Part shown: positions 11,044 to 20,060 of the stretch, one piece after another
How positions within the stretch are numbered: position 1 is the stretch's first letter
Layout of the letters: each line of letters begins with the position of its first letter
Origin: Caballeronia temeraria
Lineage (GTDB): Bacteria > Pseudomonadota > Gammaproteobacteria > Burkholderiales > Burkholderiaceae
Direction: 5' to 3'
Assembly: GCF_001544795.2 (NCBI RefSeq)
Contig: NZ_FCOI02000004.1
Span: 124,001-188,000, forward strand
Length of the DNA stretch: 64,000 nt
Notes under the pieces: generated by a model
What the model saw: the letters and a program-made list of their open reading frames with translations, nothing else
The model's database searches: none
Told to the model about the DNA's origin: nothing
Translations under genes and position numbers: made by a program

Positions 11044-11505
11044 TCACTCGACGGCGGCCAGCGCCAGATCGATGCCCGACTGGCGAATGCCCGTCGCCGC
11101 CGCCAGCGTGCCGACGCTCGACAGGTTTTTGTGATCGAGCTGCCCGCCGATATGGATGACGTTCACGTGCGTGGCGCTCGCGAGTTCGCGCACGATCTGG
11201 AAGTCGTTGGTGACGACCGTCATGTCCGACAACTCGACGATATGCGGCACGAACGACAGCATGGTCGTGCCGGCATCGAGATAAATCGACATTCCGGAGC
11301 GCAGACCTTCGGCGGCGCGCCGCGCGATGGCCTGCTTCTGCGGCTGCTCGACGACCGCCTTCGACTGATGGCTCGGCTCGCTGTTCAGATGACTCGCGAT
11401 GCGCACGCCGCCCGGCACCGTATAGACAAACCCGGCTTCTTCGAGCGCGGCGATATCGCGTCGAACCGTCATGTGCGAACAGTTGAACGATTCCATCAAC
11501 TGGGC
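11044..11505 (-). pseudogene. DeoR-family regulator, truncated at both ends
   Basis: The reading contains a recognisable DeoR core: the end of the helix-turn-helix (SHMTVRRDIAALEEAGFVYT), a linker, and part of the sugar-phosphate sensor domain (YLDAGTTMLSFVPHI, VVTNDFQIVREL, SSVGTLAA). The first about 20 residues of the HTH are missing because the gene runs into the truncated aldolase on the opposite strand. The last about 80 residues are missing because it stops beside the anti-sigma gene. It cannot be functional in the normal way. The frame stays open to 11847, but that extension is antisense to the aldolase. Confidence 0.75.
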
Positions 11506-12066
11506 AGCGCGGGCAACATCAGCGCGCGCTGCGACGACGGCTGGCTCATCACGCCGACCGACGCCTGTCTCGGCCGGCTCGATCCCGCCGATATTGCGAA
11601 AGTCGATGCGCAAGGCCGGCATGTGTCCGGCGCACGGCCATCGAAGACGCTGGAGTTGCATCGCCAAATCTACGAAAACAATGCCGATACGCGCGGCATC
11701 GTGCATACGCATTCGACGTCGCTCGTTGCGCTGACGCTCGCGGGCGTGTGGAGCGATGAAGACGTGCTGCCGCCCATCACGCCGTATTACGTGATGAAGG
11801 TCAGGCACGTGCCGCTCGTGCGATATCGCCGTCCGGGCGACCCGCAAGTGGCCGCCGAAATCGCGGCGCGCGCGGCGTCGGTGCGGGCCGTGCTACTCGA
11901 GCGGCCCGGGCCGGTGGTGTGGGAGCGCAGCGTCTCGCATGCTTCGTGTGCGCTCGAAGAGCTCGAAGAAACCGCGCGTCTCTGGCTCATGACGACGCCG
12001 CGCCCCGCTCCGCTCGATCAATCCGCCATCGACGAGTTGTGCCGCACGTTCAACCTGCGCTGGTAG
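11503..12066 (+). pseudogene. OtnC-like class II aldolase/adducin protein, 5'-truncated
   Basis: The protein resembles 3-oxo-tetronate 4-phosphate decarboxylase (OtnC) and related class II aldolases. Seen are GSAGNISARCDDGWLITPTD, LGRLDPADIAKVDAQGRHVS, the metal-binding GIVHTHSTS and the C-terminal CALEELEETARLWL. The usual first 25-30 residues before GSAGNIS are absent, and upstream sequence belongs to the antisense DeoR remnant. A GTG near 11475 could give an aberrant product. The pair looks like the two ends of an operon joined by a deletion that removed a regulator 5' end, intervening genes and this gene's 5' end. Confidence 0.75.
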
Positions 12067-12079
12067 CGGCATCGCACGG

Positions 12080-13093
12080 TCAGGGCGTCGGTGCGTCCTG
12101 ACGAATCAGCTCACGGCGCTTCAGTTCCGCCCAGAACTGCGGCGGTATCTCCGTGCGGAAGGTCCGGACGTTGTCGTCGAGTTGCGCGACGGTGCGCACG
12201 CCCGGAATGTTCGTCGGGATGGCGGGATGCCCGAGCACGAATTGCAGGGCCGCGGCTTTGAGCGGGACTGCGTATTCCTCGCAAACCTGCTCCATCTTGC
12301 GCACGCGCGCCAGAATGTCCTCCGGCGCCGGCGCGTAGTTGTACTTCGCGCCGGGGATTGCGCCGGTCGCGAGAATGCCGCTGTTGTAGCCGCCGCCGAG
12401 AATCACCGACACCTGCTGCTTTTCGCACAGCGGCAGAAAGCCGTCGAGCGCGTCCTGTTCGAGCAGCGTGTAGCGGCCCGCGAGCAGCAGGCAATCGAAG
12501 TCCTGCCGGCGGATCGCTTCGTGCGCGACCTGCCATTCGTTGACCCCGAGCCCGACCGCCTTCACGACGCCTTCGTCGCGCAGTTTCAGCAGCGCTTTCG
12601 ATGCACCCGCCATCGCGGCATCGAACATCTCGGGCTGACGCGCTCCGTGCGTGAAGACGTCGATATCGTGAATCAGCGCGATATCGATATGCTCCAGCGC
12701 GAGACGCTGCAAACTGTCTTCGATGGAGCGCATCGTGCCGTCGTAGCTATAGTCGAAGACGGTATCGAACGGCAAGCCGTCGACCCACGGCGCGAAGTGG
12801 ATCTCGCCGCGCTTGCGTGGCTTGAGCAGGCGGCCGACTTTGGTCGACAGCACGAACTCATCGCGCGGATACCATCGCAAGCCCTGTCCGCAGCGTGCTT
12901 CGCTCAATCCGTGACCGTACATCGGCGCGGTGTCGAAGTAGCGCACGCCTGCGTCCCACGCAGCCTTGATCAGCGCGGCCGAATCCTCTTCGCTAATCGG
13001 CCTGAAGATGTTGCCGATCGGTGCGGCGCCGAAGCCCATCAACGTCGTCTCGAGCCCGGAACGCGGCCATTTGCGTTTGGCGACTGGATCCAT
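12080..13093 (-). CDS. Aldo/keto reductase (aldose 1-dehydrogenase-like)
   Basis: A 337-residue TIM-barrel NAD(P)-dependent oxidoreductase. The catalytic tetrad can be placed: Asp and Tyr in RYFDTAPMYGHGLSE, Lys in VLSTKVGR, and His in DIALIHDID. The sequence style is that of the L-fucose / D-threo-aldose 1-dehydrogenase and pyridoxal dehydrogenase branch, so oxidation of a free sugar to the lactone is the likely reaction. The exact substrate is unknown. The start at MDPVAKRKW has a GGAG site 8 bases upstream. The gene lies 25 bp downstream of a sugar-binding protein on the same strand. Confidence 0.85.
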   Translation of the reverse strand: MDPVAKRKWPRSGLETTLMGFGAAPIGNIFRPISEEDSAALIKAAWDAGVRYFDTAPMYGHGLSEARCGQGLRWYPRDEFVLSTKVGRLLKPRKRGEIHFAPWVDGLPFDTVFDYSYDGTMRSIEDSLQRLALEHIDIALIHDIDVFTHGARQPEMFDAAMAGASKALLKLRDEGVVKAVGLGVNEWQVAHEAIRRQDFDCLLLAGRYTLLEQDALDGFLPLCEKQQVSVILGGGYNSGILATGAIPGAKYNYAPAPEDILARVRKMEQVCEEYAVPLKAAALQFVLGHPAIPTNIPGVRTVAQLDDNVRTFRTEIPPQFWAELKRRELIRQDAPTP

Positions 13094-13118
13094 CGATATC
13101 TCCTGTTGTGCGTACGCT

Positions 13119-14366
13119 TTATTTGACCTTCGCGGCGGCGGCAAGCTTGCGCGCGCCCTCTTTCGCGTCCTCGTTCGAGTTCATGAAATTCGTCACGACG
13201 TCGGTGATTGCGCCGGCCGTCACCGGAGACTGAAGCTCACCGAAGGCCAGCGAAGGAAAGAATCCGCCCGACTTGATCGTTGCCTGCTCGTCCGCGCGCG
13301 ATTTCTTCGCGCAACTGTCGAACTTGTCCATCGGCACGTCGAGCCTGACGGGAATCGATCCCTTGTTGAGACTGAACTGCTCCTGGAACGCGGGCGACAT
13401 GATCGTTTTCGCCATCGCGATCTGGCCCGGCGTCGCGTCCTTCTTGCCGTTCTGCTGAAAGAACACGAATGCATCCGCCGTGTACGTGTACGCGTTCGAC
13501 GTGCCGGGCGCAGGCGCGCACACGAAATCGACATCCGCCTTCTTGTTCGCGTTGGCGAACTCGCCTTTCGCCCAGTCGCCCATGAACTGCATGCCGCCCG
13601 AGCCGGAAATCACCATCGCCGTGGCGAGATTCCAGTCGCGGCCGTGATAGCTCTTGTCGAAGTACGTCCGGATCTTCTGCACGGTCTCGAAGACCTGCAC
13701 CATCTGCGGCGACGTCAGCGTTTTCTGATCGAGATCGACGAGCGCCTTCCGATAGAAGTCCGGGCCCTGCGACAGCACGACCGTCTCCCAGATCGTCATG
13801 TCCTGCCACGGCTGGCCGCCGTGCGCGACGGGCGTGATGCCTGCCGCGCGGAACTTGTCGGCGAGCGCGAAGAACTCCGGCCATGTCGTGGGCGGCGTGC
13901 CTCCGACCTTGTCGAGATCCGCTTTATTGATCCACAGCCAGTTGATCCGATGCACCGAGAACGGCGCGGCGACATAATGCCCGCCCGACTTCACGTCGCT
14001 GTCGATCTGCGCGGGAATGTGGCTCTTCCAGTCGGTCGCGGACGGATCGACCGTCACCAGCACGCCCTGATCCGCCCAGTCCTGAATCAACGGCCCCTTG
14101 ATCTGCGCGGCAGACGGCGCGTTGCCCGAGATCACCTGCGTCTTCAGCGCCGTCATCGCCGCCGTGCCCGATCCGCCCGCGACGGCGAAATCCTTCCACT
14201 CGTAACCTTGCTTGCCCATGTCGTCCTTGAGCACGCGAATGGCTTTCGATTCGCCGCCGGACGTCCACCAGTGCAGGACCGACATCTGTTCCGCGGCCAG
14301 CACGGCATGCGTCCCGGCGACGAACATCGCGACGGCCGCTGCGGCCGACGTCAGTGAGTGTTTCAT
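13119..14366 (-). CDS. Periplasmic sugar-binding protein of an ABC transporter
   Basis: A 415-residue extracellular solute-binding protein family 1 member, similar in style to glucose/mannose-binding GtsA proteins. An N-terminal signal peptide of about 25 residues ends at VLAAEQ. The mature start MSVLHWWTSGGESKAI and later blocks GMQFMGDWAKGEF and TADAFVFFQ are typical of the family. It would capture a sugar in the periplasm, but no permease or ATPase gene lies nearby, so it is an orphan here. It probably forms a unit with the downstream aldo/keto reductase. Confidence 0.88.
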   Translation of the reverse strand: MKHSLTSAAAAVAMFVAGTHAVLAAEQMSVLHWWTSGGESKAIRVLKDDMGKQGYEWKDFAVAGGSGTAAMTALKTQVISGNAPSAAQIKGPLIQDWADQGVLVTVDPSATDWKSHIPAQIDSDVKSGGHYVAAPFSVHRINWLWINKADLDKVGGTPPTTWPEFFALADKFRAAGITPVAHGGQPWQDMTIWETVVLSQGPDFYRKALVDLDQKTLTSPQMVQVFETVQKIRTYFDKSYHGRDWNLATAMVISGSGGMQFMGDWAKGEFANANKKADVDFVCAPAPGTSNAYTYTADAFVFFQQNGKKDATPGQIAMAKTIMSPAFQEQFSLNKGSIPVRLDVPMDKFDSCAKKSRADEQATIKSGGFFPSLAFGELQSPVTAGAITDVVTNFMNSNEDAKEGARKLAAAAKVK

Positions 14367-14427
14367 TGCAGTCTCCGAATCTTTTCTTTATGGATGATGG
14401 GACGCGACTTTCGCGCGCCTCTGTCTA

Positions 14428-15672
14428 CTACAAGTCCAGCCCGAGCTGCGCACGGCCGAGCGGCGACAGATCGTCGACGGTCGCGCGGCCCGTGAAATCG
14501 ACTTCGAAGTGATCGGCGGGGAAATCGGGCGGGCTTTCGCCTTTCAGGAAGCTCGGCAACTGACGCTTCAGATACGCGTCGTTCTTCGCGCAGGCGGGCG
14601 CGGAGGCGATGTACATCACGTTGCTGTAACCCGATCCCTTGTGCTCGTCCTCGACCGCGTGGATGACGTCGCTGTGCCAGAACACGGTGTCGCCCGCTTC
14701 CATCTTCGGAATGGACGAGAGCGCTTCGAACAGCGGCGCGTGATATTCCTGCCTGATCGAGAGCGCGCGGCCGGGCATGGCGCCGCACAGGTCGTCGTCG
14801 GCGACATCGTCCTGAAGCGCGCGCAAGAGGATGTACACCATCGAGTTGGCGATCGGCACGAGTTGCAGCGTGCCGTCGCCCGGGCCTTGCGGCGTCAACG
14901 CGGTCCAGCCCTGGAACGTGCGGAACATCGAGCAGACGGCGGGCGATGCGATCTCTTCCACATCGGTGCGGAAAGCGGCGTCGAACGCATCGTATTCGCG
15001 CCAGTTGCCGGAGAACACGTGGCGATACACCTTGCGGAAATTGCTTTCGATCCAGCGTTCGACCGACCCGCCATCGCAATGCGCCGACAAACCGAGCGAC
15101 GCCGATCCGGGTGGCCGGCGACGCAGACGGTCGGCATAAACGGGCACGTGTTCCGGATCGAAGTGCACACGTCCTTCGCTTTCGGTGCGCCAGAGTTTGT
15201 TGAGGAAAACGCGCGCCGCGGTCAGCGATTCCGACTGACGCGCCAGCACTTGCGGCTTCGACCAGTACACGCCGTAAATCTGCGGCTTGCTCGATGCCAG
15301 TTGTCCGAAGTATTTGTCTTCGGCGCGATTTTCGAGGCGCTTGTCGAGACGATTCCGCTCGACGTAATCCGCGATGTCGTCGTCCCACTGGCGCACCTGC
15401 TCGCGCGGAAACACGTTGCGAATCACGCACGCGCCGCGCGCTTTGACGAGCGCGATCGCATCCGCGCTCACGCGTCCTTCGGCGATATCGGCAAAGCGGA
15501 TATCGGGAATGACGTTCTCTCCGCGATCGCGCTGCGCAGCGATGCGCTTCGCTTCCTCGCCGATCGCCTTTTCGACTTCGGCAAAGACCTCGCGATAGTT
15601 CGGCAGCGCAGCGCGCAGCTCCTTTTTCGCCTGCCGGATCGCACTTGGCAAGTCATCGATGTGCAGCGCCAT
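14428..15672 (-). CDS. DUF1479 (YbiU-like) putative Fe/2-oxoglutarate oxygenase
   Basis: A 414-residue DUF1479 protein. The family is of unknown function with a likely jelly-roll fold of the Fe(II)/2-oxoglutarate oxygenase type. Possible metal ligands are the His-Cys-Asp of [13 protein letters not shown] and the histidines of [15 protein letters not shown]. The start [10 protein letters not shown] is chosen because an AAGGAG site lies 6 bases upstream; an earlier in-frame methionine would run into the AraC promoter region. It is divergent from the AraC regulator and in Burkholderiaceae such genes often sit in sugar-utilisation clusters. Confidence 0.85.
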   Translation of the reverse strand: MALHIDDLPSAIRQAKKELRAALPNYREVFAEVEKAIGEEAKRIAAQRDRGENVIPDIRFADIAEGRVSADAIALVKARGACVIRNVFPREQVRQWDDDIADYVERNRLDKRLENRAEDKYFGQLASSKPQIYGVYWSKPQVLARQSESLTAARVFLNKLWRTESEGRVHFDPEHVPVYADRLRRRPPGSASLGLSAHCDGGSVERWIESNFRKVYRHVFSGNWREYDAFDAAFRTDVEEIASPAVCSMFRTFQGWTALTPQGPGDGTLQLVPIANSMVYILLRALQDDVADDDLCGAMPGRALSIRQEYHAPLFEALSSIPKMEAGDTVFWHSDVIHAVEDEHKGSGYSNVMYIASAPACAKNDAYLKRQLPSFLKGESPPDFPADHFEVDFTGRATVDDLSPLGRAQLGLDL

Positions 15673-15764
15673 GATCGCTCCTTGTAAATTTCTGTGCGAA
15701 AAGCATATGACGCCCGCGCGATCGAGAGTGATACTATTCAGGCGATTCATTTGCGCTTTCGGCC

Positions 15765-16715
15765 ATGAAACCAGCCTACGAGCATGTCGAGTTCGGCGAG
15801 GACTGTTCGGTCCGGGTTTACCATCGGCAACTTCCGCGTATTCCGTTCGAATGGCATCACCATCCGGAATACGAGTTGACGCTGACGATGAACAGCCACG
15901 GCAAGCGCTACATCGGCGACTCGGTCAACGACTATCAAGCCGAGGATCTCGTCCTCGTGCCGCCGGATTTGCCGCATACGTGGTCGTCGAACCGTTCGAT
16001 CGATGCTGCCCTGCCGCAAGTGGCCATCGTCATATGGTTCGACGGCGAATGGGCGCGGCGCATGGCCGATTGCTGCCGCGAGTACGAGCCGCTGCGCAAG
16101 CTGCTGCGCCGGGCCGCGTGCGGGCTGGCGTTCGAGCCGCCCGCCGGGGAATGGATGCGCGGCCGTCTGGAGCCGTTGCTCTCGACCGTGCCGCGCGAAC
16201 GTCTGAGCGCGGCGCTCGACATTCTCTGCACGCTCGGCGACGCGCCCGGCCATCCGCTCGCTTCGCCGAGCGCCTTCAATCAGACGAACGCGGGTCCATC
16301 CGGTCATGAGCCCGAGCGCATCAACCGTGTCCTTTCGATGATCGATGCCCGCTTCGCCGAGCCGCTGCGGATGGCGGAACTCTGCGCGGCAGCGAGCCTG
16401 TCGGAACGCACGCTGACGCGTTACTTCATGCAGCATATCGGCGAGAGCGTCGGGCGATATATCGCTCGCGTGCGCATCGGGCATGCGTGCCGGATGCTGG
16501 GCGACACGTCGCTGCCCGTGTCGGTCATCGCTGCGCGCTCGGGGTTTGCCAACGTCGCGAATTTCAATCGGCAGTTCAAGGCCGCCAAGCAGACGACACC
16601 GGCGGAGTATCGTCGCCGGTTCCGGGCGGCGGGCGTCGCGGAAGAGGCGTCGGCGACCAGTCTGACCGAACGGCCGCCATCGCTTCAGCAGAAACGGCAA
16701 CGCGGCGCTCAGTAG
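15765..16715 (+). CDS. AraC-family transcriptional regulator
   Basis: A 316-residue regulator with an N-terminal cupin ligand-binding domain ([14 protein letters not shown] near residue 30, [12 protein letters not shown] near 65-75) and a C-terminal AraC domain with two helix-turn-helix units (about 195-300: [20 protein letters not shown] and [20 protein letters not shown]). It is divergent from the DUF1479 gene with about 90 bp between starts, so it probably regulates that gene and the sugar genes beyond. The effector is likely a sugar, by context. Confidence 0.88.
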   Translation: MKPAYEHVEFGEDCSVRVYHRQLPRIPFEWHHHPEYELTLTMNSHGKRYIGDSVNDYQAEDLVLVPPDLPHTWSSNRSIDAALPQVAIVIWFDGEWARRMADCCREYEPLRKLLRRAACGLAFEPPAGEWMRGRLEPLLSTVPRERLSAALDILCTLGDAPGHPLASPSAFNQTNAGPSGHEPERINRVLSMIDARFAEPLRMAELCAAASLSERTLTRYFMQHIGESVGRYIARVRIGHACRMLGDTSLPVSVIAARSGFANVANFNRQFKAAKQTTPAEYRRRFRAAGVAEEASATSLTERPPSLQQKRQRGAQ

Positions 16716-16726
16716 CGTTCACGTCG

Positions 16727-16858
16727 ATGCCCGAAATCCGCAGCCTGCCGTCGCCGGTGACGCTGTACACGGGCGATGACTTCAACTATCCCGATCTCGT
16801 CGCGGACGACGATCGCGGCTTCTCGCACGCACTGCGAGTCACACAGCCTGCGCGATGA
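16727..16858 (+). pseudogene. Remnant of a DUF993 (dihydrodipicolinate synthase-like) gene
   Basis: A 43-codon reading contains TLYTGDDFNYPDLVADDDRG followed by FSHAL, which matches my recollection of a conserved block in the C-terminal half of DUF993 proteins (about 380 residues). Everything before and after is missing; the reading runs into the 3' end of the convergent LysR gene. It is best read as the residue of a deleted sugar-catabolic gene. The assignment rests on this one short block. Confidence 0.5.
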
Positions 16859-17735
16859 ACTCACGCAGCCATCGATGCGCCGGATCGCGATGCACGCGTT
16901 CGTGCCAGTACATCGACATTTCGTAGCCGGGCACGTCGACGGGCGGCGCGACGATGCGCAACTCCGGCCAGCGCTTCGCGAGCCTGAGCGGCTGCATCGA
17001 AACGAGATCGGTCGATGCCAGCACGGAGCGCACGAACAGGAAGTGCGGCACGGAAAGCGCGACGTGTCTTTGCATGCCGAACGTCGCGAGCAGGTCATCG
17101 GTCGGGCCGAAGAATCCGCCGCCATCGGGCGACACGATCACATGCTCCAACGCGCAGAACTGCGCGAGCGTCGGCCGCCGCTTCAAGCGCGGATGATCCT
17201 TGCGTCCCACGAGCACATAGCTTTCCGTGAACAGCACCTGCTGATGAAAGTTGGCGGTTTCCGGCGATGTGATGTGAAACGCGAGATCGATCTCGCCGTT
17301 CTCCGCCTGCTTTGCGAGCCGCGGCGGCAACATCTCCAGCACCGCGATCCGCGTATGCGGCGCGGCCGCACGCAAGCCGCTCAACGCGGGCAGCAGCACG
17401 GTCGATTCGCTGTAGTCGGTCGCGGCGATGCGCCATGTGTTGTCGGCGGTGGCGGGATCGAACGCGGCTTCTGGCGACACCGCGCGTTCGAGCGACGCCA
17501 GCGCTTCGCGCAACGGCTCGCGCAGGCTTTGCGCGCGTGCAGTCGGACGCATGCCGCGCGGACCGGGCAGCAACAGAGGATCGTCGAAGATATCGCGCAG
17601 CTTGGCCAGATGCACGCTCACGGAAGGCTGTGAGAAATGCAGACGCTCGGCCGCGCGCGTGACGTTCTGTTCGGCGAGTAGCACGTCGAGCGTGAGCAGC
17701 AAGTTGAGATCGAGCCTTCTCAAGGTATTATTCAT
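16839..17735 (-). CDS. LysR-family transcriptional regulator
   Basis: A 298-residue LTTR. The winged HTH is at the N-terminus (LDLNLLLTLDVLLAEQNVTR, AAERLHFSQPSVSVHLAKLR), followed by the periplasmic-binding-like effector domain. The sequence is of the NodD/NahR/LinR-like type. It is divergent from the quinone reductase gene with about 90 bp between starts, so that gene and perhaps the glutathione transferases are its likely targets. Its 3' end overlaps the DUF993 remnant. Confidence 0.88.
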   Translation of the reverse strand: MNNTLRRLDLNLLLTLDVLLAEQNVTRAAERLHFSQPSVSVHLAKLRDIFDDPLLLPGPRGMRPTARAQSLREPLREALASLERAVSPEAAFDPATADNTWRIAATDYSESTVLLPALSGLRAAAPHTRIAVLEMLPPRLAKQAENGEIDLAFHITSPETANFHQQVLFTESYVLVGRKDHPRLKRRPTLAQFCALEHVIVSPDGGGFFGPTDDLLATFGMQRHVALSVPHFLFVRSVLASTDLVSMQPLRLAKRWPELRIVAPPVDVPGYEMSMYWHERVHRDPAHRWLREFIAQAV

Positions 17736-17827
17736 CGCAATGCCTGCAATTCTTTATATTCATTTCCAATATACCCGAGAAGCTTCTAAGCTGAGCTCCA
17801 TTCCTGAATCGAAGTGGAGAAAGCCTC

Positions 17828-18604
17828 ATGAATGTGCTGATCGTGTATGCCCATCCGGAACGCCGCTCGCTGAACGGCGCCATCAATGATTTCACCGTCG
17901 AGCGTCTGCGCGCGAACGGCCATCACGTGCAAGTCTCCGACCTGTACGCGATGAACTGGAAAGCCCCGCTCGATGCACACGACGTGCGCGACCGCAACGC
18001 CGATGCGCCCTTTCACGCGAGTCTCGATTCGAAGCGCGCGTTCGAAAACGGTCTGCAAAGCCGCGACATCGAGATCGAGCAGGACAAGCTGCGCTGGGCC
18101 GACGCCCTGATCCTGCAATTCCCGCTGTGGTGGTTCTCGATGCCCGCGATCATGAAAGGCTGGGTCGAGCGTGTCTATGCGTATGGCTTCGGCTACGGCG
18201 TCGGCGAGCATTCGGAGACGCATTGGGGCGACCGCTACGGCGAAGGCCTCATGACGGGCAAGCGCGCGATGATCGTCGTGACGACGGGCGGCTGGGAATC
18301 GCACTACAGCCCGCGCGGCATCAACGGTCCTATCGACGATATTCTCTTTCACATCCAGCACGGCATGCTGTTCTATCCGGGCTTCGACGTGCTGCAGCCT
18401 TTCGTCCTCTATGAGACGCATCGCATGGACGAAGCGCGCCTGCATGCCACCTACGATGCGCTCGGCCAGCGTCTGGATGGCCTGTGGGACGATGCGCCCA
18501 TCGCATTCCGCAAGCAGAATCACGGCGATTACGCGATTCCCCAGCTCACGCTGCGCGACGAACTCGCGGCGGGAAAGACCGGTTTCGCCGCGCACATCGA
18601 CTGA
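17828..18604 (+). CDS. NAD(P)H:quinone oxidoreductase, flavodoxin-like fold
   Basis: A 258-residue FMN/FAD-dependent quinone reductase of the NQO1/MdaB-like group. It shows the N-terminal NVLIVYAHPERRSLNGAIND, the central ADALILQFPLWWFSMPAIMK motif and GWVERVYAYGFGYG. It would carry out two-electron reduction of quinones in the cytoplasm, protecting against redox cycling. It is divergent from the LysR gene and followed by two glutathione transferase genes, which fits a detoxification unit. Confidence 0.88.
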   Translation: MNVLIVYAHPERRSLNGAINDFTVERLRANGHHVQVSDLYAMNWKAPLDAHDVRDRNADAPFHASLDSKRAFENGLQSRDIEIEQDKLRWADALILQFPLWWFSMPAIMKGWVERVYAYGFGYGVGEHSETHWGDRYGEGLMTGKRAMIVVTTGGWESHYSPRGINGPIDDILFHIQHGMLFYPGFDVLQPFVLYETHRMDEARLHATYDALGQRLDGLWDDAPIAFRKQNHGDYAIPQLTLRDELAAGKTGFAAHID

Positions 18605-18663
18605 GGAAGATCGCGAAACACAGCTAAGATGGACTCTTCGACACGTACGGAGGAAACCATCGA

Positions 18664-19290
18664 ATGCTGACGATCTGGGGTAGAGCCAACTCGGTCAATG
18701 TGCAGAAAGTGCTGTGGTGTTGCGAGGAACTGGGGCTCGCGTACGATCGCATCGACGCGGGCCTGCAATTCGGGCGCAACAACGAGGCCGGCTATCTCGC
18801 GATGAACCCGATGGGCCGCGTGCCCACGCTCGTCGATGGCGATTTCGTGCTGTGGGAATCGAACTCGATCATCCGCTATCTCGCGATGCAATACGGCGCG
18901 AACGGCACGCTCTATCCCGCCGAGCCGAAGGTGCGTGCGAGCGCGGACCGTTGGCTCGACTGGGCGCTCTCCACGCTGCAACCCGCCGAGCGCCCGCTTT
19001 TCTGGGGTTATATTCGCACGAGCGCCGCGGAGCGCGACGCGAAGCAGCTCGCCGCCGCCGCGAGCGAAGTGGAAAAACTCTGGCGCGTCATCGATGCGCA
19101 TCTGAAAGGCCGCGACTATCTCGAAGGCAGCACCTTCACGCTCGCCGATCTCGTCATCGGCGCGTATGCGCGCCGCTGGTTCGGCATCGTCGAACTCGCG
19201 CGGCCCGCGCTCCCCGAACTCGAACGCTGGTATATCGGCATCACGCAGCGGCCGGGCTTCGCGCGCCACATCGCGCCTGCACTGAGTTGA
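18664..19290 (+). CDS. Glutathione S-transferase
   Basis: A 208-residue GST. The thioredoxin-like N-domain is clear (LTIWGRANSVNVQKVLWCCE; MNPMGRVPTLVDGDFVLWES, with the cis-Pro of VPTL and the ES pair that binds the gamma-glutamyl group). The all-helical C-domain ends with the TLADLVIGAYARRW block. It probably conjugates or reduces electrophiles with glutathione. A GGAGG site precedes the ATG. It lies 59 bp after the quinone reductase and 15 bp before a second GST. Confidence 0.9.
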   Translation: MLTIWGRANSVNVQKVLWCCEELGLAYDRIDAGLQFGRNNEAGYLAMNPMGRVPTLVDGDFVLWESNSIIRYLAMQYGANGTLYPAEPKVRASADRWLDWALSTLQPAERPLFWGYIRTSAAERDAKQLAAAASEVEKLWRVIDAHLKGRDYLEGSTFTLADLVIGAYARRWFGIVELARPALPELERWYIGITQRPGFARHIAPALS

Positions 19291-19305
19291 ACGGGAAGCA
19301 TCGCC

Positions 19306-19941
19306 ATGACGATCGAACTGCATACGTGGAACACGCCCAACGGGCGCAAGATCAGCGTCGCGCTAGAGGAAATGCAACTGCCCTACACCGTGAAAACGGT
19401 GAACATCACGAAGGGCGAGCAGCACGCGCCCGGGTTCTTGCGCATCAGCCCGAACAATCGCATTCCGGCGATCGTCGATCCGGACGGTCCCGACGGCCAG
19501 CCGATCAGCGTGTTCGAATCCGGCGCGATCCTGCTCTATCTCGGCGAGAAGACCGGCAAGTTTCTGCCCGCGAGCCTGCGCGATCGCGTGCCGGTGCTCG
19601 AATGGCTGATGTGGCAGATGGGCGGCTTCGGCCCGATGCCGGGACAGGTGCATCACTTCCGCATGGTCGAGGCGGAAAGCGATCGGCGCTATGGACTGAA
19701 GCGCTATTCCGATGAAACGCGCCGCCTGTATGGCGTGCTCGACAAACGGCTCGCGCAAGTGGAATTCGTCGCAGGCGATGTGTCCGTCGCCGATTTCGCG
19801 ATTCTCGGCTGGGCGTGGCGGCATGAGCGACATCAGGTTTCGCTCGATGATTTTCCGAACGTCAAGCGCTGGTATGAAGCGCTTTTTTCGCGTCCCGGTG
19901 TGAAGCGCGGCTTCGAAGTCAGGCTCGACGATCCCGACTGA
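19306..19941 (+). CDS. Glutathione S-transferase, YfcG/Ure2p-like
   Basis: A 211-residue GST of the nu class (YfcG/YghU/Ure2p-like), a group often acting as disulfide-bond reductases. Diagnostic segments are LHTWNTPNGRKISVALEEM, ITKGEQHAPGFLRISPNNRI, FESGAILLYLGEKTGKFLP and the G-site region WQMGGFGPMPGQVHHF. It follows the first GST by 15 bp in the same operon. The two copies belong to different classes, so they are not a recent tandem duplication. Confidence 0.9.
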   Translation: MTIELHTWNTPNGRKISVALEEMQLPYTVKTVNITKGEQHAPGFLRISPNNRIPAIVDPDGPDGQPISVFESGAILLYLGEKTGKFLPASLRDRVPVLEWLMWQMGGFGPMPGQVHHFRMVEAESDRRYGLKRYSDETRRLYGVLDKRLAQVEFVAGDVSVADFAILGWAWRHERHQVSLDDFPNVKRWYEALFSRPGVKRGFEVRLDDPD

Positions 19942-19973
19942 TCAGGGCAAACCATGAGACGGAGCGTCAGGCT

Positions 19974-20017
19974 AACGTAAGTTGCGCGCGTAATAACGAT
20001 CATCTAAGAAACGTAAG
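19974..20017. promoter_or_regulatory. Direct repeat upstream of acyl-CoA synthetase
   Basis: AACGTAAG occurs at 19974-19981 and again at 20010-20017, 36 bp apart, in the short gap before the acyl-CoA synthetase gene. ACGTAA is reminiscent of half-sites used by acyl-CoA or branched-chain catabolism regulators such as LiuR, but only one half-site is present each time. It is a possible operator at low confidence. Confidence 0.25.
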
Positions 20018-20060
20018 CGACACTGACACTATCTGACCGATCCGCGCCGAGGAGACAAAC

